Positions 37,732-46,009 of a stretch of DNA of 64,000 nucleotides are shown here, in pieces. Source of the DNA: Prevotella sp. Lineage in GTDB: Bacteria; Bacteroidota; Bacteroidia; Bacteroidales; Bacteroidaceae. How positions within the stretch are numbered: the stretch's first letter is position 1; the number at the start of each line of letters is the position of its first letter. Where the stretch lies: NCBI GenBank assembly GCA_017623655.1, contig JAGAON010000008.1, positions 1 through 64,000 of the forward strand. Reading direction: 5' to 3'. A program made the translations under genes and the position numbers. The notes beneath the pieces are model-generated. The model worked only from the letters and a program-made list of their open reading frames with translations, had not been told where the DNA came from and did no database searches.

Positions 37732-38082
37732 TTATTTTTGTCCCTCACCGTTCTGCGGACGGTTCGGGCGGCGTTCCTTCCGCATTTTCTCATACTTCGC
37801 ATACTGTTCTTCCGTCAGTACCTTCTTTATCTTGGCCGTCATTTCCTCCCGGCGCTTCTGCATCTGCTCCCTTGTCGGGCGCTCACCCTGCTGTTGCGGT
37901 CTCATCTCACTGAAAATCTCTTTCATCTGCGCCACCTGCTCGTCAGAAAGACTAAGCTCCGTCTTCATCCTCTCCATCATTCCGCCACGCCGGTCTCTGC
38001 CGTCACGCTGCGGATTCTGCGCCATACAGGCAGACGAACCAAGGACAAGCACTGCCACCAAACTTAAAATCTGCTTTTTCAT
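37732..38082 (-). CDS. Small periplasmic Spy/CpxP-like (DUF4890-type) protein
   Basis: A signal peptide (MKKQILSLVAVLVLGSSACMAQ) leads a 116-residue product rich in Arg, Gln and Glu. It has two amphipathic repeats, ELSLSDEQVAQMKEIFSEM and VLTEEQYAKYEKMRKERR, which match the LTxxQ/LTEEQ pattern of CpxP/Spy chaperones. It may buffer misfolded envelope proteins, fitting its place beside the Tam genes. An ATG two codons earlier (38088) is also possible. The C-terminus ends in a Pro/Asn/Gln tail. Confidence 0.75.
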   Translation of the reverse strand: MKKQILSLVAVLVLGSSACMAQNPQRDGRDRRGGMMERMKTELSLSDEQVAQMKEIFSEMRPQQQGERPTREQMQKRREEMTAKIKKVLTEEQYAKYEKMRKERRPNRPQNGEGQK

Positions 38083-38247
38083 AATCATTGTTTTTTATTG
38101 GGTTATATAATGTTTGATGCAGAAAAGGGCGAAAAGTTTATCCCGACATCATTTTTATTCTGCCGGCAACATATATTTAACAAGGACGACGTATTTGTTT
38201 AACCGCACGCAATCATGCGACAATTTAGCGTTCCTTTCATTACAAAC

Positions 38248-38369
38248 ACGATTGCCGTCCGCATTGTAGAGACGATGTACCACATCGTCTCCATTACCGC
38301 ATCATAACGCTTTCTTTTTTGAGACGATGTAATACATCGTCTCTACGACCGCAGATAATAATATGTAAG
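38248..38369. repeat. Family C palindrome, first tandem copy
   Basis: The core arms GTAGAGACGATGTACCACAT and the inverse ending CATCGTCTCTAC (to 38346) lie in a longer unit from ACGATTGCC to ATGTAAG. The unit is duplicated 199 bases further on. A small GC-rich hairpin (CCCGGTGCGTAAGCGCCGGG, 38421-38440) separates the copies. Confidence 0.85.
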
Positions 38370-38446
38370 GATACACTTTACACATGGCGGTAGAACCCTG
38401 TTAAGGGCGACATATTACAGCCCGGTGCGTAAGCGCCGGGTAGAAT

Positions 38447-38567
38447 ACGATTGCCGGCCGCATTGTAGAGACGATGTACCACATCGTCTCCATAACCGCA
38501 CATGCCGCTTTATTTTTTGAGACGATGTAATACATCGTCTCTACGACCGCGGATAATAATATGTAAG
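38447..38567. repeat. Family C palindrome, second tandem copy
   Basis: The unit repeats 38248-38369 with a few substitutions (GGCCG for GTCCG; CATGCCGC for CATAACGC). It is followed at 38580-38599 by a short hairpin AGCCC-loop-GGGCT with a T run, which is terminator-like, but no upstream gene on that strand is near. Confidence 0.85.
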
Positions 38568-38666
38568 ATATGCCGGTAGAGCCCTTAACAGGGCTTTTTA
38601 TTTGGAACATGACAGTACTATTACCCCGGCTTATTATCCATATAAATAACGCCAAGAAACACAGGC

Positions 38667-38758
38667 TTTTGCAATCAGCACCTAATTACCGCGTAATCAG
38701 CACCACTTTACCATGCAATCAGGTGCTGATCACACAGTAATCAGCACCTGATTGCAAA
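38667..38758. repeat. Family A array
   Basis: Four units of the AATCAGCACC type in both orientations (38672-38755) lie in a gap of nearly 1.2 kb between the CpxP-like gene and the T9SS cargo gene. Two units are diverged (CACCTAATTACC, CACCACTTTACC). Confidence 0.75.
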
Positions 38759-38839
38759 ACGAAGAAACCTATACTTAACCGGAATTCCCTTCTTAACATG
38801 TTTTAACTGCCATTGTTACAGTAATAAAAATGTTTTTCG

Positions 38840-38847
38840 TAATTTTG
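38840..38847 (+). promoter_or_regulatory. Possible promoter upstream of the structured RNA
   Basis: TAATTTTG matches the -7 box; a TTG at 38813-38815 is 24 bases upstream, slightly too far. It is followed by an A/C-rich leader typical of Bacteroidales mRNAs. Confidence 0.5.
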
Positions 38848-38947
38848 TACAGCGTAACATTTGCCTGCAAACATCAGCAAGCAAACCGCACAATCAACGA
38901 ATGTACAACCCTTAACAACAGACAACAAGAAACAGACAGACAACTAA

Positions 38948-39019
38948 ATGGAACGCCACAATGAGCAAGCCCTTTCAAGGAAAGGTAGCTCCGAAGAATT
39001 AGGATTCAAACAAAACTAA
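38948..39019 (+). CDS. Candidate short ORF in the leader
   Basis: ATG at 38948 opens 23 codons (MERHNEQALSRKGSSEELG at its start) ending in TAA. It follows an A/C-rich leader (AACAACAGACAACAAGAAAC) of the kind that precedes real genes here. It could be a regulatory leader peptide for the downstream RNA switch, or the 5' stub of a deleted gene. No homologue is recognised. Confidence 0.3.
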   Translation: MERHNEQALSRKGSSEELGFKQN

Positions 39020-39147
39020 TCATCAACACAAAAGCGTCTCCATTCTTTTATAACTGAAAAAATATGATATATTGAGCTTTTAGCTCTTGTTCTCTCTATC
39101 GGAATACCGCCAATATTCAACCAACGAGGACAAGATGTATGAAAGTT

Positions 39148-39248
39148 CATGCCTATAAGGCGTGGACTGTTCTGCACTTGTTGTTGGAAAGGTCACTTGG
39201 CGGTAACCACGATAGAAACAAGTAAAAGAATGGTTGCACGCCTTTTTT
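39148..39248 (+). ncRNA. Structured RNA with intrinsic terminator and alternative stem
   Basis: Three nested helices can be drawn: AAGGCGTG (39157-39164) with CACGCCTT (39237-39244), GACTGTTCT (39165-39173) with AGAATGGTT (39227-39235, using G-U pairs), and ACTTGTT (39176-39182) with AACAAGT (39217-39223). A run of T follows, so the outer helix is a terminator. CATGCC (39148-39153) can instead pair with GGCGTG (39159-39164) and break that terminator. This is the layout of a riboswitch or attenuator for the gene at 39266, or of a self-terminated small RNA. I do not recognise its class. Confidence 0.6.
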
Positions 39249-39265
39249 ATTTCCAACAATTTATT

Positions 39266-40600
39266 ATGAACAAAAAAATCATTACCTCCGTTGCCATACT
39301 CGCAATGGGCATCACTGCACAAGCCCAAGTGGTATGGGATATGCCATCTAACTACGCTGGTATGAACTTCGTACCGGCAATCTTTACCTCAAACAATAAG
39401 GCCACCCTACAATTGTTTGACGATGGAGCAGGGAGTGGTAAAGCACACTTCTACATTTATGACGAAAACTGTCAGCTTTCAAAACATTTCCCAAAAGCTA
39501 CACAAACACAGAAAGTGGAGACTTACACAGAAGAGGCCTTTGTTACACCGACAGCAGCGAAATATCAGCATCCCCCGTACTTCTCACCTGTTTATGATAG
39601 CAATGGCCAAAAGATGACAGCCGCATCACAGGCAGAAATGATAGAAAAGTTACAAAACAAAGACCGTTACTCTTGCAATGCTTTTACTGATTTGGACGGC
39701 AATCCCGGTTGCTACTACACAAACCATCCTTACTACAAGGATTTTTACTTAGAAGATGTGTTTGGACAAGCATATCCTAAAAATTTCTACCGTATCAATG
39801 AAGACGGATATGTGTATAACGCAAGTTCTGTTTCCTACGCACCCGTATTTGATGAGCTTTCCGCCGAATGGCAGAAGGTAGAAGGTTCTTCTGAGTGGCA
39901 CGAACTGAGCCTCGGAAGGCCTTTCCACCCAGACTATATAGACGCAGATCAACTTCTTAACGTTAACGGTATCGTTTGCACCCAAACATTATTCAACGAT
40001 GATGATAAATGGGAATACTGCGTTCCACACATCGGAAGCGTCTCCACTGTATATAATAATAACGAAACTTATTCCATGACAAGCGACAACAAAGTCAAAA
40101 TAAGCAGAAGGGTTAACAACGTACCTTATTATGATGGTGTCGCCATATATAATGAAGACGGCCAGCTTGTGCAGACAATCAATTTAGGAAGCGAAACGAC
40201 AGAGGTTAATTGTAACGAAATTTTCTTCGAGAAAATGTTTAAGCTCAACGGCAAATTGTATTTGGATTTTTCATACAGATTAGGCGTCGGCGATTATTAC
40301 AAAGTGCTTTACCTCTATGACAAGAGTACAACTTCCGTAAAAGAGGTTGCACGTGCAAAAAGTGTTGCACCGTTTATAACGGCAAATGGCAACGCCATTA
40401 ATGTGAATATAACGGAGAGTGACGGAGACTCCAACGCTGTATTAGTGAATACAAGCGGACAGACAATGGCGACATCACACATTGTGTCCGGCAGTACATC
40501 CACCACTATCAACACTGCATCAGTGCCGAAAGGTATATATAATGTGGCCGTTGTAAAAGGAGGAAACGTTACGCGCGCACAGAAGATTGTGTTAAAGTAA
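39266..40600 (+). CDS. Secreted protein with type IX sorting domain
   Basis: The start at 39266 opens a signal peptide (MNKKIITSVAILAMGITAQAQ); a longer frame to 39149 lies in the structured RNA. The 444-residue protein has a beta-rich body with no recognised enzyme motif and ends in about 75 residues of type A T9SS sorting domain (VLVNTSGQTMATSHIVSG, then ASVPKGIYNVAVVKGG, then RAQKIVLK). It should be exported by T9SS and processed at the cell surface; PorQ and a PorE-like protein are encoded in this window. It is AT-richer than its neighbours. Confidence 0.85.
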   Translation: MNKKIITSVAILAMGITAQAQVVWDMPSNYAGMNFVPAIFTSNNKATLQLFDDGAGSGKAHFYIYDENCQLSKHFPKATQTQKVETYTEEAFVTPTAAKYQHPPYFSPVYDSNGQKMTAASQAEMIEKLQNKDRYSCNAFTDLDGNPGCYYTNHPYYKDFYLEDVFGQAYPKNFYRINEDGYVYNASSVSYAPVFDELSAEWQKVEGSSEWHELSLGRPFHPDYIDADQLLNVNGIVCTQTLFNDDDKWEYCVPHIGSVSTVYNNNETYSMTSDNKVKISRRVNNVPYYDGVAIYNEDGQLVQTINLGSETTEVNCNEIFFEKMFKLNGKLYLDFSYRLGVGDYYKVLYLYDKSTTSVKEVARAKSVAPFITANGNAINVNITESDGDSNAVLVNTSGQTMATSHIVSGSTSTTINTASVPKGIYNVAVVKGGNVTRAQKIVLK

Positions 40601-40621
40601 CGACATACTATATAAATAATG

Positions 40622-40662
40622 AAGATGCTGTGCAGTTCTGAATGCACAGCATCTTTCTTTTT
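40622..40662 (+). terminator. Intrinsic terminator after the T9SS cargo gene
   Basis: AAGATGCTGTGCA (40622-40634) pairs perfectly with TGCACAGCATCTT (40643-40655), followed by T runs. Confidence 0.92.
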
Positions 40663-40778
40663 GCCAAAGAACCACAAACGGACGGGAAAACGTTTCATTA
40701 TCATTCGCCACCATATCCTACACGGCAAAAGCCGCGCAAATGATACATACGAACAAGTTTATGGCATAAAAACGATAC

Positions 40779-40807
40779 TTGGATGCAAGAAAAAATGGTT
40801 AATTTTG
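40779..40807 (+). promoter_or_regulatory. Promoter of the GH43-GH30 pair
   Basis: TAATTTTG at 40800-40807 follows TTG at 40779-40781 with 18 bases between. Confidence 0.7.
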
Positions 40808-40874
40808 CAGGGGATTACCTGCGTAACCCATATTTCGCGTCATGCGACAAGTCAAACCTAAACTAAATAAACGA

Positions 40875-42953
40875 ATGAAACGAAGAAAAAACTTGGTATC
40901 GTGCGTCATCGCACTGAGCGCAACGCTCACCGCTTTCACACCGCAGCAGGCATCGGCAGCCATAGAGGTAGGCAGCCGCTCAACCACCATAGGCACGGGC
41001 AACCCGTACCTCCCGCTTTGGGAACACCTGCCCGACGGCGAGCCGCGCGTGTTTGAGGACCCCGACAACCCCGGCAAATACCGCGCCTACATCATCGGCT
41101 CCCACGACGTACGCTTCAAGAGTTACTGCGGCGCCGACATACGTATGTGGTCCGCTCCGGTAGAGGACTTGACAGACTGGCGTGATGACGGCCCCATCTT
41201 CACTTACAACATACAGGGACAGTGGGATGTGATGTACGCTCCGGACTTGGTGGAAATCAAGGGCAAGGACGGCAAGAAGGTATATTATCTCTTCCCCCAC
41301 AGCCGCGGACACCGCCGCGAAGCCATGGTGTGCAAGGGCAACCGCCCTGACGGCCCGTTCACTCCCGTGAACCTTAACGAGGACGGAACGCAGACGCTGC
41401 CGGGCAGCATACTGGGCTTTGACCCGTCAATCTTCGTGGAGGAGATAACCGATCCTAAGGATGCCGACTACGAAACCGGTTTCAGGGCATACGGATTCTG
41501 GGGTTTCCAGCGCTCGTCAGCCGCACAGTTGGACCAGAACACTATGTGGTCGGTAAGACCCGGCACGGACATCATACCCTATTTCGTGCCCGCAAGCACT
41601 CGCGAGGGACAGATAAAAGACCCCGAGGGTACCACCTACCCTGCCCTGTACAAGGAGCAGAACCCGCTTGACTTCAACTTCTTCGAGGCTTCATCCATCC
41701 GTAAGGTGGGCAATAAGTACATCATGATATTCTCCGGCTACTCCGGACCGGAATACGGTTTGGGCAACACCAACTCCACTCTGCGCTACGCATACGGCGA
41801 TTCTCCGCTGGGACCGTGGCGCAGCGGAGGCGTGCTTGTGGATTCACGCGGCGTCGTTCCCAACCATGACGGCACAAAACTGCAAGGCACCAACGCCGCC
41901 CACAACACCCACGGCTCGCTGCAAGAGATTAACGGACAGTGGTATGTGTTCTATCACCGCCCGCCGAGAGGCTTCGGCTACGCCCGGCAGGCTATGGTGG
42001 CGCCGGTCACCATCAAGTGGGACAAGAAGCCGGTGGCCAACGGCGGCAAGGTAACCATCAACGGTTACGACCCGTACAGCAAGGGTAACGTGTGGACGGC
42101 AAAGGCCGGCAACGGCGACGAATACACCGGAGCGGAGGTCACATCCGAAGGATTCCAGATATACGGAATGGACCCTTACAAGTATTATTCCGCCGGTTAC
42201 GCCTGCTATCTGTCAAACATCGGCAGCCAACAGGACTCTTGGGACATCTGGCAGAACAGCATGCCGATAAACGTACAGGGCGGAGACGTGATAGGATACA
42301 AGTACTTCGGCTTCGGAGGACTGGCCAAAGCGGAAAAGGGACTGAAACCGTTTGCGGGAACAAAGGCCGGCAACCAAACCGCCTTTAACCTCTTCCTCAT
42401 CCCCGAGACATCAGCATCGTTCAAGGTAAGCGTATGGCTTGACGGGCCGTATGACAACAAGACATGGAACGGAAAGAAGATAGGCGAGATAACAGTGCCG
42501 GCAAATTCCGCAAGGAAAGTGACCAAATTCACCGTGGATGTGGCCAAGGCAGTTGACAAACTCGACCGTAAGCACGCCATATTCCTTGTTGCCGAGGGCG
42601 GAAACGGCCAGAGACTGTGCACGCTTCAGGGTCTCGGGTTCAGCTCAAAGGACGTTACCATAGAATATCCGGCCGTTCCCGAGATAGCCATCACGGTCAA
42701 CGGACAGAACGTTTCACTGCCCGACGTGCCTGTAAGGTCAAGCAACGCCAACGGAATCACAGGCTACGACCAGTACGAGGCGTCCTTCACCATGCCGGCA
42801 GACATGGCCGGTACCCCGACCGTTGCAGCCACATCAAGCGACCCAAGCGTGAAGATTGACATCATTCAGCCTACAAAAGAAAGCCGAAAAGGCATTGTAC
42901 AGTTCACATACAAAGGCGTTGCCAAGACCTATACCGTGCAACTCACGAGATAA
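40875..42953 (+). CDS. GH43-family five-bladed propeller glycosidase
   Basis: The start at 40875 (MKRRKNLVSCVIALSATL) gives a better signal peptide than the in-frame ATG at 40842. The 692-residue protein has GH43 features: GNPYLPLWEHLPDGEPRVFE near the N-terminus with the base Asp region, MYAPDLVEI, GSILGFDPSIFVE, and FFEASSIRKVGNKYIMIFSGY with the probable acid Glu. The C-terminal 250 residues look like a carbohydrate-binding jelly roll plus an Ig-like strand set. GH43 enzymes act on arabinose- or xylose-containing glycans. The GH30 gene follows 67 bases on. Confidence 0.9.
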   Translation: MKRRKNLVSCVIALSATLTAFTPQQASAAIEVGSRSTTIGTGNPYLPLWEHLPDGEPRVFEDPDNPGKYRAYIIGSHDVRFKSYCGADIRMWSAPVEDLTDWRDDGPIFTYNIQGQWDVMYAPDLVEIKGKDGKKVYYLFPHSRGHRREAMVCKGNRPDGPFTPVNLNEDGTQTLPGSILGFDPSIFVEEITDPKDADYETGFRAYGFWGFQRSSAAQLDQNTMWSVRPGTDIIPYFVPASTREGQIKDPEGTTYPALYKEQNPLDFNFFEASSIRKVGNKYIMIFSGYSGPEYGLGNTNSTLRYAYGDSPLGPWRSGGVLVDSRGVVPNHDGTKLQGTNAAHNTHGSLQEINGQWYVFYHRPPRGFGYARQAMVAPVTIKWDKKPVANGGKVTINGYDPYSKGNVWTAKAGNGDEYTGAEVTSEGFQIYGMDPYKYYSAGYACYLSNIGSQQDSWDIWQNSMPINVQGGDVIGYKYFGFGGLAKAEKGLKPFAGTKAGNQTAFNLFLIPETSASFKVSVWLDGPYDNKTWNGKKIGEITVPANSARKVTKFTVDVAKAVDKLDRKHAIFLVAEGGNGQRLCTLQGLGFSSKDVTIEYPAVPEIAITVNGQNVSLPDVPVRSSNANGITGYDQYEASFTMPADMAGTPTVAATSSDPSVKIDIIQPTKESRKGIVQFTYKGVAKTYTVQLTR

Positions 42954-42965
42954 GATGTAAACCGA

Positions 42966-43001
42966 TTGTCAGGAAGAAACAATGAAGAAACTTCCTGACA
43001 A
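42966..43001 (+). promoter_or_regulatory. Intercistronic hairpin between GH43 and GH30
   Basis: TTGTCAGGAAG (42966-42976) and CTTCCTGACAA (42991-43001) form a perfect 11-bp stem with a 14-base loop and no T run. The loop contains an in-frame ATG (42982). It could tune the ratio of the two enzymes by mRNA processing or translation control. Confidence 0.6.
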
Positions 43002-43020
43002 CAAACTACTACTTACAACA

Positions 43021-45582
43021 ATGAGACAACTACTGATTACATTCGCCCTGATATTGGCCGCAAACATGAACGCCGCCGGCGAGACAATCATGCGTATCAA
43101 CGCTGCGGAACGCCACCAGCGCATCACCGGATTCGGCGGTTTCGTCTGCAGTCCGCAATTCGGTTACAACCACATGAGTACCGAAGAAATAAACAAAGTG
43201 TGGGGAAAGAACAGCGTTCTGGGCTGCAACATCGCACGGCTTTACCTCCCCGTCGGCAAGAACTCATGGAGTTCGTCCCTGCCTACGGCCCGACAGCTCA
43301 AGCAGATGGGGCTTACCGTCTTCGCAAGTCCATGGGGACAGCCGGCAGAATGGAAGACTAACAATTCCAGTAACGCCGTGGAAGGCGACGAAGTTGGTTA
43401 CCTTAAAGAGGAGAACTACGCCGACTACGCTCAGTATCTGAACGACTATGTGGATTATCTGGCCGACAACGGAGTGGCCTTGGATGCCATCTCCATGCAG
43501 AATGAGCCGGATATGCGCTGCACCTACGCCGGCTGCATCTGGACACCGGCACAGGTCGCCGCTTTCGTCAAGGCATACGGAGCCGGCATACACTGCCCGT
43601 TCATCGCGGCGGAGTCCGTCGGTTTCTCCGACAGTTACGCCAATGCGCTGGCCGCCAACGATGTAATAGGCAATTTCAGCATATACGGCGCACACCAATA
43701 CGGAGGCATCCAGAGCGCGTTCAAGAAGCTGGCGGAGAAGGGAAAGGAGATATGGATGACCGAATACCTTATCAACTGGAACGAGAACAGCGACGCAAGC
43801 CCGCGCAACTTCAACTGGGACACCGACGGCTTTGACTTCGCCGAGGCCGTAAACCGCTGTATGCTCAACGATGTCAACGCATGGGTTCACTACGCAACCA
43901 AACGCTTCTACGGCATGATAGGCGACGGTCAGTACGGAACCACAAACGGTTCCATCACCAAACGGGGGTATGTGCTGGGACAGTTCGCCAAGTTCGTCAC
44001 GGGATATACACGCATCGGCCACACATTCACAGGCGGAAACTCCATGACGGGCTCCGCTTACCTGTCACAGTCGGGCGACACCGTGGCGGCGGTAATAATC
44101 AACAGCGGCAGCACCGCGTGCCAACTCAAGCTCGACCTGCCCTTCTACACACAGAAAGGAAGGCTTGTCACCACCGGCAGGACGCAGAACATGAGGCAGA
44201 CAGCCATTACCGTTGACGCGGAAACATTCCGCCCCACCACCACAATCCCCGCCAAGAGCGTGTGCACGGTGCTGTTCTTCAAGAGTGCGGAGCGGCCGGT
44301 TTCCGACATGACAGGGCAAACCGTACACTACGACATGATAGAAAACCAGAAACGCTCGTCAGCCTCCTTCGGCACGGCCTACCGCCTGAGCGGAGCCACT
44401 GTCACCTTTGACCACAGCCACCCGATAATCAGCGGCAACACAACCGCAAGCAACGGGCAGCTCAACCTCAACGGGGACTACGACAGACTGGTAATGCACG
44501 TGAACAGCGTATCATCCACCATGAACCTCAACACCTCGAACACAACACTATATTATGTCAACGGCAGCGGCAAGGTGTCGTCCCACAACTACGGCACGGT
44601 GGATTTCTCCGCGGCGCAAGACTTTGACATTGTGTTTGACATCTCAAGGAAAACGCTGACAGACGGATGCCGTGCGCTGTTGGGAATAACCAACAACAAC
44701 TGGAGTTCCGTACTGACAATAAACTTCGGCGACGTGTATCTGCAAAGCGGCAACGGCCACGGTTTCAGGTTCAGCGGCACTTTCTCGCGGCACGACAGCA
44801 ACTTCATGGACTGTCTGGAGGATGCCGACTGCGCTTGGATGGACCTGACAGCCGTCAAGGAACTGACCTCCGACGGCTTGGCAATGGACGCCTGCAAGAA
44901 CGCCAACTGCCTGCTGTTGGCTGACGCCGACGCCGGTCTCACAACCGCCAACACAGTGCTTGGCGACCAATGCCGTCTCCTGCAACTCACCGCCGAGGGC
45001 GGAACGTTCCACTCTCCGAAAGAGTTTACGGCCACGGAAGCACAATTCTCCGTCAGCGTCAACGGCGCGCGGATGGTTGTCGTGCCCTTTGAGGCAGACA
45101 TCCCGCAGGGAGCGGCAGTCTATACGCTGCAATCTTCCGGCGCAAGCGTAACGCCATCGCCCGTCACGACAGGCACCATCGCCGCCGGACAACCGGTATT
45201 GGTAATGGCGCAGGGAACGGTAACGTTCCACGGTAGCGGCACTGTCAGCACACCGGCCAAGGTGGGTAACGACGAGTTCGCCGGCACATACGAGTCTGTA
45301 ATGTCATGCGCCGGCGACTACCTGCTGGCAAACCACAACGGCCAGTGGGGCTTTGAACGCCGTGAGACGGACGGGACACTGCCGGCATTTGACGCACGTT
45401 ACGTGCCCGCAGCGTCTGTAACGGACACCTTTATCCCCATTACAGGCGTAACAGCGGTGCAGACGGTAGAGACGGATGGCGCTAACGGGCAAGGCAACAC
45501 CACCTTCACCCCGGACGGCCGCAGAGCCATGAAGGGCGAGAAAGGCCTGATGATAAGAGGAGGAAAAGCGTTCCTGAAATAG
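43021..45582 (+). CDS. GH30-family glycosidase (xylanase/glucosylceramidase clan)
   Basis: The start at 43021 gives a signal peptide (MRQLLITFALILAANMNAAG); the ATG at 42982 is in a hairpin loop. The GH30 barrel (about 20-420) shows ITGFGGFVCS, acid/base Glu162 in MQNEPDM and nucleophile Glu248 in IWMTEYLINW. Two or three beta domains follow up to residue 853, and the tail DGRRAMKGEKGLMIRGGKAF resembles a short C-terminal signature common in Prevotella secreted proteins. Pairing with GH43 suggests xylan or arabinoxylan breakdown. Confidence 0.93.
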   Translation: MRQLLITFALILAANMNAAGETIMRINAAERHQRITGFGGFVCSPQFGYNHMSTEEINKVWGKNSVLGCNIARLYLPVGKNSWSSSLPTARQLKQMGLTVFASPWGQPAEWKTNNSSNAVEGDEVGYLKEENYADYAQYLNDYVDYLADNGVALDAISMQNEPDMRCTYAGCIWTPAQVAAFVKAYGAGIHCPFIAAESVGFSDSYANALAANDVIGNFSIYGAHQYGGIQSAFKKLAEKGKEIWMTEYLINWNENSDASPRNFNWDTDGFDFAEAVNRCMLNDVNAWVHYATKRFYGMIGDGQYGTTNGSITKRGYVLGQFAKFVTGYTRIGHTFTGGNSMTGSAYLSQSGDTVAAVIINSGSTACQLKLDLPFYTQKGRLVTTGRTQNMRQTAITVDAETFRPTTTIPAKSVCTVLFFKSAERPVSDMTGQTVHYDMIENQKRSSASFGTAYRLSGATVTFDHSHPIISGNTTASNGQLNLNGDYDRLVMHVNSVSSTMNLNTSNTTLYYVNGSGKVSSHNYGTVDFSAAQDFDIVFDISRKTLTDGCRALLGITNNNWSSVLTINFGDVYLQSGNGHGFRFSGTFSRHDSNFMDCLEDADCAWMDLTAVKELTSDGLAMDACKNANCLLLADADAGLTTANTVLGDQCRLLQLTAEGGTFHSPKEFTATEAQFSVSVNGARMVVVPFEADIPQGAAVYTLQSSGASVTPSPVTTGTIAAGQPVLVMAQGTVTFHGSGTVSTPAKVGNDEFAGTYESVMSCAGDYLLANHNGQWGFERRETDGTLPAFDARYVPAASVTDTFIPITGVTAVQTVETDGANGQGNTTFTPDGRRAMKGEKGLMIRGGKAFLK

Positions 45583-45648
45583 AAGCGCACAACGGTTCCG
45601 CGGTCTCCCGGAACCATACGATTCAGCTTCTGACATGAAGCGGAAAAC

Positions 45649-45731
45649 AAAAGGGTGCTGATTACACTGCAATCAGGTGCTGATTGCAGTGTAATCAGCA
45701 CCCTTTTACCATGTAATCAGCACCCTTTTGC
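45649..45731. repeat. Family A palindrome
   Basis: AAAAGGGTGCTGATTACACT (from 45650) is inverted at the right, ending AGCACCCTTTT (45697-45707). The centre has a short inverted GCAATCAGGTGCTGATTGC, and one extra unit follows to 45731. It lies about 65 bases after the GH30 gene. Confidence 0.88.
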
Positions 45732-45766
45732 GACGCCTTCGGTAACGCATTGAACCGCAAAGCCTT

Positions 45767-45841
45767 GTAGGGACGCACCTTGGTGCGTCCGAATCGCCGC
45801 ATATCCCCAAATTAGCGGACACACCAAGGTGTGTCCCTACA
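45767..45841. repeat. Family B palindrome, copy 3
   Basis: GTAGGGACGCACCTTGGTG opens the unit and CACCAAGGTGTGTCCCTAC closes it. The right arm has a C-to-T change (GTGTCC) that is not compensated in the left. Confidence 0.82.
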
Positions 45842-45874
45842 ACGATGAAAAGTAACACAAAATGAGTTAAAAAG

Positions 45875-45905
45875 TTGGCCGTTACAAAGTAAATGATTAA
45901 TTTTG
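45875..45905 (+). promoter_or_regulatory. Promoter of the ExbB/ExbD cluster
   Basis: TAATTTTG at 45898-45905 follows TTG at 45875-45877 with 20 bases between. Confidence 0.8.
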
Positions 45906-46009
45906 CATTCTATTAAAGTGTTCATACGCGGAGGAATGCCGCAAGAACAGTCACGGAGGCGCGGACATATAGTATATGGAGAAGCGTCCAAAAAAGAACC
46001 ATAACACAA

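Noticed and set aside
38401-38655. 84-residue minus-strand frame in the repeat gap
   Set aside because: It consists of translated family C repeat sequence with the same words twice; no gene features.
39149-39265. Extended N-terminus of the T9SS cargo protein
   Set aside because: The extension translates the structured RNA and would bury the signal peptide at residue 40.
40842-40874. Upstream start of the GH43 gene
   Set aside because: It would place eleven polar and basic residues before the natural signal peptide that begins at 40875.
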